From Paenibacillus pabuli (GTDB taxonomy: Bacteria > Bacillota > Bacilli > Paenibacillales > Paenibacillaceae): a stretch of 64,000 nucleotides of DNA. The DNA lies in the NCBI RefSeq assembly GCF_023101145.1, contig NZ_CP073714.1, positions 6,262,001-6,326,000 of the forward strand, given 5' to 3'. The translations under genes were made by a program, and so were the position numbers. Below the pieces are notes generated by a model, which worked only from the letters and a program-made list of their open reading frames with translations, was not told the DNA's origin and did not search any database. This document shows, in pieces, positions 9,615 through 18,311 of the stretch. Position 1 is the first letter of the stretch, and every line of letters begins with the position of its first letter.

Positions 9615-10556
9615 TTAACCCTTTAGTTCAAAAACCGTTAATTCCGGCCTGCACAAAAAGCGAATCGGCAGTTGGGTCATGCCAAAGCCACGGTTCACAT
9701 AGACTGGCATATGCTTATCCCCTGCGTAATATAACCCTTGAATATACTTGAGCGAACCTCTCGGGGTAGTCAATGCTCCAATCCAGGGAAAACGCACCTG
9801 ACCACCATGACTGTGTCCAGAGAGCTGCAGTCCGAAACCGTATGGTGCCGCAATGTCTGCATAATCGGGCTCATGCATAAGCAGCAGTTTCCAGACCTCT
9901 CTACTCAATCCCTTGATTGCTACAAGAGGATCAGGCCTACCCGTAAGCGCGTCATCCAGACCTGCTATCGCAATACGTGAATCCCCTCGTTCAATCAGAA
10001 CATGACTGTTTCGGAGCAACGTGAACCCGGCCTCCTTGAACATCAGCTCCACTTCACGCTGCTGCTGGCCTCGATAATCATGGTTCCCCAATACGGCATA
10101 TTTGCCATACTTCGCTTGCATAGAAGCCAGTGCAGGAATACATTCACGCATCGGTTCTGCTTCCCGTTCAACCATATCTCCGGTAAAGCAAATCAGGTCA
10201 GGCTGCTGCTCCCGTATCGTTTCAGCCAGCTTCTCCATTTGCTTCAGCCCGGTATGGAATCCAAGATGAGCATCACTGAACTGAATGACACGCAGTCCCT
10301 CGAATGCTTTTGGAAACTTGGGCAGTTTCAATTCAACGTGCTTGATCTCCAGATGACGTGGCTCCCATAACCAGGCATAACCTCCTGTGAGCAAACTGGC
10401 ACTCGCCGTCATGAAAATCATGCGCAGCAAAAAACTGCGCCGGGAGGGATCATGATCCTTTTCCTCTCCGGGAAAAACAGAATTCTCCGAATCAGATTCA
10501 TGCCGTGAGCGCCGGGGCGGCGAGATCTTTCTGCCCTCATGCGGTGTTTCTCTCAT
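9615..10556 (-). CDS. Tat-exported metallophosphoesterase, YkuE-like
   Basis: A 313-residue phosphoesterase. The N-terminal region carries a twin-arginine motif SRRSFLLRM at about residues 38-46, followed by a hydrophobic stretch, so it is a candidate Tat substrate or membrane-anchored protein. The catalytic domain follows: FSDAHLG, GDMVE, GNHD (LGNHDYRGQ), then LMHEPD and SGHSHGGQ, which supply the metal ligands. Bacillus YkuE is a Tat-dependent phosphodiesterase of the same shape, which is the basis of the name. The start ATG follows GGAGGGGG. The basic, Ser/Glu-rich 35-residue segment before the Tat motif is unusually long. Confidence 0.88.
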   Translation of the reverse strand: MRETPHEGRKISPPRRSRHESDSENSVFPGEEKDHDPSRRSFLLRMIFMTASASLLTGGYAWLWEPRHLEIKHVELKLPKFPKAFEGLRVIQFSDAHLGFHTGLKQMEKLAETIREQQPDLICFTGDMVEREAEPMRECIPALASMQAKYGKYAVLGNHDYRGQQQREVELMFKEAGFTLLRNSHVLIERGDSRIAIAGLDDALTGRPDPLVAIKGLSREVWKLLLMHEPDYADIAAPYGFGLQLSGHSHGGQVRFPWIGALTTPRGSLKYIQGLYYAGDKHMPVYVNRGFGMTQLPIRFLCRPELTVFELKG

Positions 10557-10640
10557 TCGTCCCCCTCCTTCTTCCGCTCCAATCGATCCCTTAAGTATAC
10601 CATATTCTGCATGACTAGCCCGGTTCCTCTGCCTATGGAA

Positions 10641-10689
10641 AAAGAAGCCGGGATCTTAGGGCATATGCGCCCAGGATCACGACTTCTTT
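10641..10689 (-). terminator. terminator of the sdhCAB operon
   Basis: Outer arms AAAGAAG (10641-10647) and CTTCTTT (10683-10689), with inner pairing GGATC and GGGC/GCCC. It lies 40 bp past the sdhB stop. The T run is short on both sides. Confidence 0.65.
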
Positions 10690-10729
10690 TATTGGTGCAG
10701 ATTCGAAGTCTGCATCGTATTCAATTAAA

Positions 10730-11494
10730 TTACACACCCAACCAGCGTTTGAACATGTGCTTGGTCGTTTGTTTATTCATTTCGGCAATGGAGGTAGTCA
10801 ACGGAATACCTTTTGGACAAGAGCGCACGCAGTTCTGCGAGTTCCCACAGCCCTCGATGCCTCCATCTTCCATAAGCGCTTCCAGGCGGTCCTCGGCGTT
10901 CATCTCCCCTGTTGGGTGAGCGTTGAACAGACGTACCTGAGAAAGTGCAGCCGGACCGATAAAGTCTGTTTTTTCATTCACGTTCGGGCATGCTTCGAGG
11001 CATACACCACATGTCATACATTTGGACAGCTCGTAAGCCCACTGACGTTTCTTCTCAGGCATCCGCGGACCTGGACCGAGGTCATAGGTACCGTCAATCG
11101 GAATCCACGCTTTAACCCGTTTTAGGGCGTTAAACATCCGGGTACGGTCGATGACGAGGTCACGAACCACCGGGAAGGTCTTCATCGGTTCGATCCGAAC
11201 CGGCTGTTCGAGCTTATCGATCAGGGCAGCACACGCTTGACGCGGCTTGCCATTGATGACCATGGAGCATGCTCCACAAACTTCTTCGAGACAGTTCGAT
11301 TCCCAGCAGACCGGGGCAATGGACTTGCCTTCTGTATTGACCGGGTTCCGCTGGATCTCCATCAGGGCGCTAATAACATTCATGCCGGGACGGTATGGAA
11401 GCTCAAACTCTTCGTTGTACGAAGATGACTCCGGGCTGTCCTGACGGGTGATGATAAACTTGACGGTTTTTTTTGCTGTAGCTGTGTCCGCCAT
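10730..11494 (-). CDS. sdhB: succinate dehydrogenase iron-sulfur subunit SdhB
   Basis: A 254-residue electron-transfer subunit of respiratory complex II. The N-terminal ferredoxin domain has the [2Fe-2S] ligands in CWESNCLEEVCGAC and a later Cys (RQACAAL). The C-terminal domain has CMTCGVCLEACP and CGNSQNCVRSCPKG for the [4Fe-4S] and [3Fe-4S] clusters. It carries electrons from the SdhA flavin to the SdhC haem/menaquinone site on the cytoplasmic face. The start ATG follows AAAGGAGGGG. It is unusually far (574 bp) from sdhA in the same operon; that gap holds a repeat element. Confidence 0.97.
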   Translation of the reverse strand: MADTATAKKTVKFIITRQDSPESSSYNEEFELPYRPGMNVISALMEIQRNPVNTEGKSIAPVCWESNCLEEVCGACSMVINGKPRQACAALIDKLEQPVRIEPMKTFPVVRDLVIDRTRMFNALKRVKAWIPIDGTYDLGPGPRMPEKKRQWAYELSKCMTCGVCLEACPNVNEKTDFIGPAALSQVRLFNAHPTGEMNAEDRLEALMEDGGIEGCGNSQNCVRSCPKGIPLTTSIAEMNKQTTKHMFKRWLGV

Positions 11495-12068
11495 ATCGTT
11501 GTCCCCTCCTTTGGTGACGATGATTGATTGCTATCGTTATAAGACCACAATGTTCACACATGGTCACTCCACTGGCAGAAGATCCTTCCGATCGCTGTTA
11601 TCCCCAGATTTTTTTGATCCACTTTTATAAGGGTGAAAATCCGGTGATAAAGGCGAACGCCTTGCTTCTTCAGTATTCTTCTGCCTGCTACGTTAAGGTG
11701 TTAACTTTGAATCTTATAAATATAAAATAAACTCCTCTTGGTGTAAGGTAGCAAAGGCAAGCGCTTCGCTTCTTCTGGGCATTTCCGCTTCCTCCGCTAC
11801 GTCGTGCACTTAGGTCACTTTGCTGGAAACTGCACTCCACTCATGCTGGATTGCCATAATTTTTTAGAATTTCAAGCCTCGCAAATATGTTGCTTGCTTG
11901 TGAACAGGCTTTTCGCTTTCTCAGTTGAGTGGTCCTCATGGTGTCACTTTACTGAGAACTCCATCACTCTGTTGGCAGTAACTTTGAAGAAGCTCTGCTT
12001 ATCCAAAGTTCTCCTGCCTTCTCCGTTCAAGTGTTTAACTATTCAATGCATGAATAGTGTGGTACTTC
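11495..12068. other. long non-coding spacer between sdhA and sdhB
   Basis: 574 bp with no credible gene, between two genes normally a few bases apart. It contains one clear repeat unit (11574-11685). Two diverged stretches follow: around 11730-11810 (CGCTTCTTC, TTTCCGCTTCC, CTACGTC) and around 11910-12040 (CTGCTTATCC, TCTCCTGCC, TTCTCCGTTC), each resembling the tail of the same element. This suggests several successive insertions or expansions. Confidence 0.7.
11574..11685 (+). repeat. dispersed structured repeat, copy R1
   Basis: Terminal arms GGCAGAAGA (11574-11582) and TCTTCTGCC (11677-11685) are perfect complements. Next comes the family core CTTCCGATCGCTGTTAT, then a stem ATCCCCAGATTTT (11600-11612) with AAAATCCGGTGAT (11636-11648), 11 of 13 paired. 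It lacks the GCTTTCT/AGAAAGC hairpin of other copies but has AGGCGAACGCCT at the same place. Confidence 0.8.
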
Positions 12069-13811
12069 TTAATCTTTCGAGTAGTCCCGGATCCGTGGTG
12101 GGATGAGGGAAACGTCGACTGGCTCGTACGAAATTTTTGGACCTTCCTTCGACCAGCTTGCGATCGTTGTTTTCAGGAATTCCTCGTCATTCCGTTCGGT
12201 GAATTCCGGTTTGTAATGCGCTCCACGGCTTTCGTTACGCAGCAACGCGCCCAACGTCATCGCTTCTGCCAGTTCAAGCATGTTCCACAGCTGACGGGTA
12301 AATGCCGCACCCGGGTTGTTCCAACCGGACGTGTCGTACATGTTGATTTTGCCGTAACGCTCTTTCAATTCCTTGATTTTGCCGATGGTTGCTTCCAGCT
12401 TATCGTTGTAGCGTACCACCGTCATATTCGCCGTCATCCACTCACCAAGCTCTTTGTGAATGACATAGGCGTTTTCGTTACCTTGCATTTTCAGGATGCC
12501 TTCGTATTTCTCCGTTTGACGTTTGGTATAACCATCGAATACGGAGGAACTGATATCAGCAGACGATTTTTTGAGTCCTTTGATATATTCAACCGCTTTA
12601 GGTCCAGCCACCATACCACCGTAGATTGCCGATACCAAGGAATTTGCACCCAGACGGTTCGCACCATGATATTGGTATTCACATTCACCAGCTGCAAACA
12701 GTCCTGGAATGTTGGTCATTTGATTATAATCTACCCACATGCCGCCCATGGAATAATGGACTGCCGGGAAGATTTTCATCGGGATTTTGCGCGGGTCATC
12801 GCCCATGAACTTCTCGTAGATTTCAATGATTCCGCCGAGCTTCACATCCAGCTCCTTCGGATCTTTGTGTGAAAGGTCAAGGTATACCATGTTCTCGCCG
12901 TTGACACCGAGGCCCATATCCACGCAAACGCTGAAAATTTCGCGCGTCGCGATATCACGAGGTACAAGGTTACCGTAAGACGGATACTTTTCTTCAAGGA
13001 AGTACCAAGGCTTACCGTCTTTATACGTCCAGATCCGTCCACCTTCACCACGAGCTGATTCGGACATCAGACGCAGCTTGTCATCGCCTGGAATGGCTGT
13101 CGGGTGAATCTGAATGAACTCACCATTCGCGTAATTAACACCTTGCTGATACACCGCACTTGCGGCAGTACCTGTATTGATAACCGAGTTGGTTGTTTTA
13201 CCAAAAATAATGCCAGGGCCGCCGCTCGCCAGAATAACCGCTTCTGCCGGGAACGTTTGAACCTTCATCGTTTTCAGATCCTGTGCTACAATACCACGGC
13301 AAGTGCCTTCGTCATCCACAACAGCCTGCAGGAACTCCCAGTTCTCGTACTTCGTTACGAGACCCGCCGCTTCCCAGCGACGTACTTGCTCATCCAGCGC
13401 GTAAAGCAATTGTTGACCTGTCGTTGCACCGGCAAATGCCGTACGGTGATGCTTCGTTCCGCCGAAACGACGGAAATCAAGCAAACCTTCCGGTGTCCGG
13501 TTAAACATTACGCCCATCCGGTCCATCAGGTGAATGATGCCTGGTGCCGCTTCACACATTGCTTTGACTGGAGGCTGATTCGCCAAGAAGTCACCGCCAT
13601 ATACGGTATCGTCAAAGTGTACCCATGGGGAGTCGCCCTCACCCTTGGTATTTACCGCACCGTTGATGCCGCCCTGGGCACATACGGAGTGGGATCTTTT
13701 GACGGGAACCAGTGAAAATAAATGAACATGGACTCCGGCTTCAGCCGATTTGATCGCCGCCATCAATCCCGCGAGACCTCCGCCCACAATAATTACATTA
13801 GATGATGCCAT
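12069..13811 (-). CDS. sdhA: succinate dehydrogenase flavoprotein subunit SdhA
   Basis: A 580-residue flavoprotein that oxidises succinate to fumarate. The N terminus has the dinucleotide motif IVGGGLAGLMAAIKSAE, then RSHSVCAQGGING, whose His is the site of covalent FAD attachment in the family. The active-site region GGTKHHRTAFAGATTGQ follows. The C-terminal part has the capping domain and R-G-AHYKPEF. The start ATG follows AAGGGAG and lies 43 bp from sdhC. Length and motifs match Bacillus-type SdhA, which works with a single diheme SdhC and reduces menaquinone. Confidence 0.97.
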   Translation of the reverse strand: MASSNVIIVGGGLAGLMAAIKSAEAGVHVHLFSLVPVKRSHSVCAQGGINGAVNTKGEGDSPWVHFDDTVYGGDFLANQPPVKAMCEAAPGIIHLMDRMGVMFNRTPEGLLDFRRFGGTKHHRTAFAGATTGQQLLYALDEQVRRWEAAGLVTKYENWEFLQAVVDDEGTCRGIVAQDLKTMKVQTFPAEAVILASGGPGIIFGKTTNSVINTGTAASAVYQQGVNYANGEFIQIHPTAIPGDDKLRLMSESARGEGGRIWTYKDGKPWYFLEEKYPSYGNLVPRDIATREIFSVCVDMGLGVNGENMVYLDLSHKDPKELDVKLGGIIEIYEKFMGDDPRKIPMKIFPAVHYSMGGMWVDYNQMTNIPGLFAAGECEYQYHGANRLGANSLVSAIYGGMVAGPKAVEYIKGLKKSSADISSSVFDGYTKRQTEKYEGILKMQGNENAYVIHKELGEWMTANMTVVRYNDKLEATIGKIKELKERYGKINMYDTSGWNNPGAAFTRQLWNMLELAEAMTLGALLRNESRGAHYKPEFTERNDEEFLKTTIASWSKEGPKISYEPVDVSLIPPRIRDYSKD

Positions 13812-13854
13812 TGCTGTTCACTCCCTTATAAGTCAGCATTTAAAGTCCAAATGC

Positions 13855-14523
13855 TTAAATCAGAACTGTCTTAACTGCGTCAATCATTGAAGTCGCCACC
13901 TGGAAATCCATGCTCCGGAAAGCAAGCAGGGATGCAATAAACATGAGGGCAACGATGGCAAACAAGCTCATGCAGACGTAGGAAGATACACGCTGCGCGC
14001 GAGGACCGACCGTAATCCCCCAGCTAACAAGAAACGACCAAAGGCCGTTGGCAAAGTGATAGGATGCCGCAACCACACTGATCAGATATAAAATAAACGT
14101 TACCGGATTCATCACGATGCCGTGTATGACACCGCCAAGCTCTTCGTGTGTGACATTCCCCAACGCAACCTGGAAACGAGTCTCCCAAATATGCCAGATG
14201 ACGAACACAAACGTAATGACACCGCTGACGCGCTGCAGCGTATAACGCCAGTTGCGCTCATTGCCAAAGCGTCCCACGTTAGGCTTGGCCTGATAGGCAA
14301 TGTACAAACCATATACACCGTGATAGAACAGCGGCAACCAGATGAGAAGCGTTTCAAGTACAATTACGAGCGGCAGGCCATTCAGAAATGCAACTGCATC
14401 GTTAAAGCCTTCTTTGCCGCCTTCAACTGCCGAGAAGTTCGTCACCATGTGCTCAATGAAAAACAGACTGAGCGGAATGACGCCAAGCAAGGAGTGCAGC
14501 TTTCTGGAGTAAAACCCTTTCAT
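13855..14523 (-). CDS. sdhC: succinate dehydrogenase cytochrome b558 subunit SdhC
   Basis: A 222-residue membrane anchor with five hydrophobic helices and the Bacillus-type N terminus MKGFYSRKLHSLLGVIPLSL. Conserved His residues in the helices (FFIEHMV, WHIWETRF, YHFANG) are candidate ligands of the two b haems. It anchors SdhAB and reduces menaquinone. The start ATG at 14523 follows AAAGGGG. The frame stays open upstream to an ATG at 14661 that has an even better site (AAAAGGAGTAAC), which would add 46 non-hydrophobic residues. I prefer 14523 by family alignment. Confidence 0.9.
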   Translation of the reverse strand: MKGFYSRKLHSLLGVIPLSLFFIEHMVTNFSAVEGGKEGFNDAVAFLNGLPLVIVLETLLIWLPLFYHGVYGLYIAYQAKPNVGRFGNERNWRYTLQRVSGVITFVFVIWHIWETRFQVALGNVTHEELGGVIHGIVMNPVTFILYLISVVAASYHFANGLWSFLVSWGITVGPRAQRVSSYVCMSLFAIVALMFIASLLAFRSMDFQVATSMIDAVKTVLI

Positions 14524-14548
14524 AAAATGTCGATCCCCTTTCGCTAAA

Positions 14549-14563
14549 TACAACGTTTTCATA
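14549..14563 (-). promoter_or_regulatory. cre-like site in the sdhC leader
   Basis: Reverse strand ATGAAAACGTTGTAT differs from the catabolite-response consensus WTGNAANCGNWNNCW only at the last C. CcpA control of sdh is plausible but unproven here. Confidence 0.35.
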
Positions 14564-14709
14564 AATAAAATTCGCTTATCATGACACAAACCTTTCCCAA
14601 GGAAAGGTTCGACAAATTGTTCCGTTTTCTTCAGGTGTGAACAACTTGTGTCACGATTCATGTTACTCCTTTTTTTCTTATAATGGAATTGCAATATAAT
14701 TATTAAATG

Positions 14710-14735
14710 TTATAACCTATAGGTATAAGTTATAA
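14710..14735. promoter_or_regulatory. candidate LysR operator between sdhC and the LysR gene
   Basis: TTATAACCTATAGGTATAA with an overlapping half-repeat GTATAAGTTATAA. It contains the perfect palindrome ACCTATAGGT and fits the T-N11-A rule of LysR boxes. It lies in the divergent control region, about 95 bp from the LysR start. Confidence 0.5.
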
Positions 14736-14827
14736 ACATCGGACGTGCAGGCCATACAACATGGAGAAATATTTGACAAGGAGATGCCTCACGCAAAGTA
14801 CGTTCATTAGAAAAGAGGTTAGTGCTC

Positions 14828-15751
14828 ATGTTCGAGGAATTAAACGCTTTTGCGGCGGTTGTAGAGCAATCCAGTCTGAACCGTGCATCAAAATTGCTGA
14901 ATCTTTCACAGCCTGCGCTCTCTCGCAAAATCTCCAAATTGGAGGATGAACTCGGCGTAGCGCTCTTTCATCGCCGTGGTAAACGACTTGAATTAACCAG
15001 TGTAGGCCAGTTCGCCTATACTTTCGCGGTTGAGCAGAAACAGCAGCAGCAAAAATTTCTGACCATGCTGGCCCAGTATAAAGACGAAGAACAAAGCTCC
15101 ATTACGCTTGGAGCCAGTCTGACGACGCTTCAAACCACATTGCCACCGCTGGTAAATGCCTTTATGGAGAAACATCCGAACGCGGAAATCAAGCTGGTGA
15201 CGGGGAAAACGCATGAAATTGTCTCTTTTGTGCGGGATAAAAAAGCTGATGTAGGTATCGTTGCCTCTTCTATAAGTGAAGCCGGGCTAAACTGTGTGCC
15301 GCTCTTTGATGATCATCTGGAGCTGGTTGTGCCTTTAACGCATCCCCTATCGGGTAAAGAAGCCGGAATGGAACATTTGCAAGATCTGCCGATGATTACG
15401 TTCTCCAAGGGAACCTGGTATCGCAAATTAACCGATGATCTGTTCCAGCGCTGCGCCGTGATGCCGGATATTCGCATGGAGATTGATTCCTTTGAAGCAA
15501 TTGTCCGTCTTCTGCCCACCTGCAAAGCTGCAGCCCTGCTGCCCAAGTCGTATCTTCGCCCTCAATTGCTTGCGGACAATGATCTCGTCTCGGTATATCT
15601 GCCGCAGCTGCAACAGACCCGGCGAACAACCTGCATGATCTATGGGGAAAAGGAAAACCTCAGCCAGACCTCCAGACAGTGGGTCAGGGAAACGGCTGCG
15701 CTCTTTACAGCAAAGGCGCCGCTGCCCTCACGGAGGACGACGACGCCTTAA
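14828..15751 (+). CDS. LysR-family regulator divergent to sdhCAB
   Basis: A 307-residue LysR protein with helix-turn-helix MFEELNAFAAVVEQSSLNRAS and LNLSQPALSRKISKLE at the N terminus, and a periplasmic-binding-like effector domain (ITLGASLTTLQTTLPPLVNAF, then ADVGIVASS). The start ATG at 14828 lies 9 bases after AGAGG; a GTG two codons earlier is too close to the site. It stands head-to-head with sdhCAB across a region holding a LysR-type palindrome, so it may regulate the operon and itself. The C-terminal 20 residues are Ser/Thr/Pro/Arg-rich and not conserved-looking. Confidence 0.9.
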   Translation: MFEELNAFAAVVEQSSLNRASKLLNLSQPALSRKISKLEDELGVALFHRRGKRLELTSVGQFAYTFAVEQKQQQQKFLTMLAQYKDEEQSSITLGASLTTLQTTLPPLVNAFMEKHPNAEIKLVTGKTHEIVSFVRDKKADVGIVASSISEAGLNCVPLFDDHLELVVPLTHPLSGKEAGMEHLQDLPMITFSKGTWYRKLTDDLFQRCAVMPDIRMEIDSFEAIVRLLPTCKAAALLPKSYLRPQLLADNDLVSVYLPQLQQTRRTTCMIYGEKENLSQTSRQWVRETAALFTAKAPLPSRRTTTP

Positions 15752-15814
15752 CATTCATATTCATCAGCAAGCTTTTAATTCAAGCTCGGCATTTAACAAT
15801 CCGTATAAACAACA

Positions 15815-16486
15815 TCAGCTCTCCTGGCTGATCACTTCTTCCTCAAAACGGTCAATGTCATCATTCATGCCGATAATCACCATGATATCACCCATTTGAA
15901 GCGAGTCCAGTGCAGTCGGGGCAATGATGACCCCAGCTTCCTTTTGCAACGCTACAATGCTGCAGCCAAAACGTACTCGAGCATTCAGAGTGGACAGCGT
16001 TTTATTATGCAGACAGGCTGGAACCTTCATCTCCACAATACTGTAATCATTGGACAATTCGATATAATCCAGCAGATTCGGGGTGACGAGTTGATGGGCA
16101 ACCCGGATTCCCATATCACGCTCAGGATAAACGACACGATCGATCCCCAGCTTGTCCAGTGCCCGTCCATGAAGAACTGAAATGGCTTTGGCCACAACTG
16201 TTTTTACACCGAGTTCCTTCAGTAAAATAGCAGTGAGAATACTGGTCTGGATATCAGCCCCGATGGCAACGATACAGCAGTCAAAATTACGGATGCCCAG
16301 GGAGCGCAGCACTTCCTCATCAGTTGAATCCGCAACGACGGCATGGGTGACCAATTCACTCATGTCTTCGACGACTTCTTCATTTTTATCGATACCCAGC
16401 ACTTCATACCCAAGCTCCATTAATTCCTGTGCCAGACTGGAGCCAAAGCGCCCAAGCCCAATTACCGCAAACTGCTGTGTTTTCAT
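15815..16486 (-). CDS. ktrA: Ktr potassium uptake regulatory subunit (KtrA/KtrC)
   Basis: A 223-residue RCK protein: an N-terminal Rossmann domain with GLGRFG (residues 10-15), which binds ATP/ADP, and a C-terminal RCK_C (TrkA_C) domain from about residue 135 that binds c-di-AMP in Firmicutes homologues. It forms an octameric ring gating the KtrB membrane dimer. The start ATG follows AAGGGG and lies 17 bp after the ktrB stop, so the genes are one operon. Whether it is the KtrA or KtrC orthologue is not decidable here. Confidence 0.92.
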   Translation of the reverse strand: MKTQQFAVIGLGRFGSSLAQELMELGYEVLGIDKNEEVVEDMSELVTHAVVADSTDEEVLRSLGIRNFDCCIVAIGADIQTSILTAILLKELGVKTVVAKAISVLHGRALDKLGIDRVVYPERDMGIRVAHQLVTPNLLDYIELSNDYSIVEMKVPACLHNKTLSTLNARVRFGCSIVALQKEAGVIIAPTALDSLQMGDIMVIIGMNDDIDRFEEEVISQES

Positions 16487-16503
16487 TGTTCTTCACGAAC
16501 CCC

Positions 16504-17859
16504 TTATCCAATAATCATTTTGCCTTCCGGATACCTGTACAACTCTTTACCCTTTTTCTGTCCGAGTGCATACGCGAGCGTAATTGGTCCAAGACGTCCT
16601 GCAAACATGGTGAAACAGATCAAAAGCTTGCCGATTGTGGTCAGCTTCAGTGTAAGTCCCATAGACAAACCGACCGTACTAAACGCTGATGTTGTCTCAA
16701 ATAAAATCGTCAGAAAACTGCTATCTTCCGTTGTACTGAGCACCATCGTGACCGCGATAATCAGACACAGTGCGAGGAGCGTAATCGTCAATGCTTTGAA
16801 AATCCGTTCCTGTAAGAGCCGGTATCTGAAAAAGACAATATCTTCCCTCCCACGAATCATCGCGACAACAGCCCCGATCATAATCATAAAGGTGGTCGTT
16901 TTGATCCCGCCTCCCGTGGAACCCGGAGAGGCCCCGATAAACATCAGTATAATGATGAAAAACTGCGTCGCCTGCCTAAGGCCCGCAATATCAACCGTAT
17001 TGGCACCTGCCGTCCGCGGCGTGACCGACTGGAAGAACGAACCGAGAATTTTACCACCCCAGTTCAAACCACCAAGTGTCCGGGGATTACTGAATTCAAA
17101 TACAAAAATAACCAGTGCTCCAAATACGATTAACAATCCTGTTGTGAGCAATACCACTTTGGAATGCAGCGACAGCTTCTTTGTCCTCCGATACTCCACC
17201 AGATCCGACAGAACGACAAAACCAATCCCCCCTGCAATAATCAGGAACATGGCTGTAAAATTCACAAGCGGATCATACACATACCCGGTCAAGCTGCGGA
17301 AGTCTCCGAACATGTCAAATCCGGCATTGTTGAACATGGAGATGGCGTGCCAATATCCATAATAAACGGCCTGACCCAGCGGCATGTCGAATGACCAGCG
17401 AATGGCAAACAACGTGCCGCATATGCCTTCCAATATGAGCGAGTAGATGACAACCTTACGAATAAGGCGGACGATCCCCTCCATTGTGCTCTGGTTCATC
17501 GCTTCCTGCAGAATCAACCGCTCACGCAGAGAGATCCGCCGTTTGAATGCAATCGCCACCAGTGTCGACATCGTCATAAAGCCAAGCCCGCCAATTTGAA
17601 TCAGGATTGCAATGATGATCTGACCCAACGTCGAAAAATGAGTACCCGTATCCACCACAACCAGCCCCGTTACGCAGACTGCGGAAGTCGCAGTGAAGAG
17701 TGCGTCAATAAAAGGAAGGCTGACCCCGCTTCGACTGGATGTCGGGAGCATCAACAGAAGTGTCCCGAGCAATATAATACCCGCGAACCCTAGGACCAGA
17801 ATTCGGGGTGGCGATAGTCGCATCCATTGAACATTCATTTTCACTTGAGTATCATCCAC
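16504..17859 (-). CDS. ktrB: Ktr/Trk potassium transporter membrane subunit
   Basis: A polytopic K+ channel-like transporter of about 450 residues with four pore loops. The filter segments are visible: TSAVCVTGLVVVD, SMFNNAGFDMFGD, SVTPRTAGANTVD and TSAFSTVGLSMG. The family passes K+ (and Na+) under control of the cytosolic KtrA ring. The longest frame starts with GTG at 17859, but that codon is inside the AAGGTGG site. GTG at 17844 or ATG at 17838 is the more likely start, giving about 445 residues. It is preceded by a structured leader with a terminator-like hairpin. Confidence 0.92.
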   Translation of the reverse strand: MDDTQVKMNVQWMRLSPPRILVLGFAGIILLGTLLLMLPTSSRSGVSLPFIDALFTATSAVCVTGLVVVDTGTHFSTLGQIIIAILIQIGGLGFMTMSTLVAIAFKRRISLRERLILQEAMNQSTMEGIVRLIRKVVIYSLILEGICGTLFAIRWSFDMPLGQAVYYGYWHAISMFNNAGFDMFGDFRSLTGYVYDPLVNFTAMFLIIAGGIGFVVLSDLVEYRRTKKLSLHSKVVLLTTGLLIVFGALVIFVFEFSNPRTLGGLNWGGKILGSFFQSVTPRTAGANTVDIAGLRQATQFFIIILMFIGASPGSTGGGIKTTTFMIMIGAVVAMIRGREDIVFFRYRLLQERIFKALTITLLALCLIIAVTMVLSTTEDSSFLTILFETTSAFSTVGLSMGLTLKLTTIGKLLICFTMFAGRLGPITLAYALGQKKGKELYRYPEGKMIIG

Positions 17860-17865
17860 CTTGCC

Positions 17866-17963
17866 AAAAAGAAAATGACCCCACGACGTGGAGCCTTTCT
17901 CCGAAGCGCTTTTTCAAATGACTTGACGGAATACCCAGGCACTTGAAAAGCCACATTTCGGAG
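17866..17963 (-). promoter_or_regulatory. structured 5' leader with terminator-like hairpin before ktrB
   Basis: On the reverse strand an arm CTCCGAA (17957-17963) pairs with TTCGGAG (17899-17905). An inner 11-12 bp stem is formed by CTTTTCAAGTG (17940-17950) with CATTTGAAAAAG (17909-17920). Next comes GGCTCCAC (17888-17895) pairing with GTGGGGTC (17877-17884), then ATTTTCTTTTT. GGAG of the first stem could instead pair with CTCC of the terminator, as in transcription attenuators. It does not match the ydaO consensus as I know it. Confidence 0.55.
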
Positions 17964-18311
17964 CGTAAACATGTATGATTTTCGCTGTAATACATATACA
18001 TTAGGTTGAAATTCATTTTATACTTTCTATTCGTTCCCTTGTTAGCTTAAAGACATGCGGAATATTGCACATTTGCTTCAAAATTATAAGCGCTACGGCC
18101 TTTGCTTACAAAACGATTTTTCTGTAAATAGCATCGAATTCCGCCAAAAAGGGAAAAACTCAGATATGGCGATGGATGGATCAGATTGTTTCGATCGTTT
18201 TCATTCGTTTTCATGCATTTGCACGACTTCTCGTTTCATCATTGGCATTCAGGGCTTGGCCTGTGCTATGTTTACTTTAATATCCATATTAATAAAGGAG
18301 GACAATATGAA
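17964..18311. other. intergenic control region of ktrBA and the CPBP gene
   Basis: About 350 bp between divergent genes. It is AT-rich and should hold both promoters. A frame is open from 18186 into the CPBP gene, but no ribosome site precedes its earlier starts. Confidence 0.4.

Noticed and set aside
12057..12872. 271-codon open frame opposite sdhA
   Set aside because: Lies entirely in the complement of conserved SdhA sequence except for its first few codons; no start site.
14635..14655. Rex site in the sdhC leader (GTGTGAACAACTTGTGTCAC)
   Set aside because: Half sites have wrong spacing and two or more mismatches to the Rex consensus.
17866..17963. c-di-AMP (ydaO) riboswitch before ktrB
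   Set aside because: The conserved ydaO core segments as I know them are absent. I kept only the weaker claim of a structured leader.
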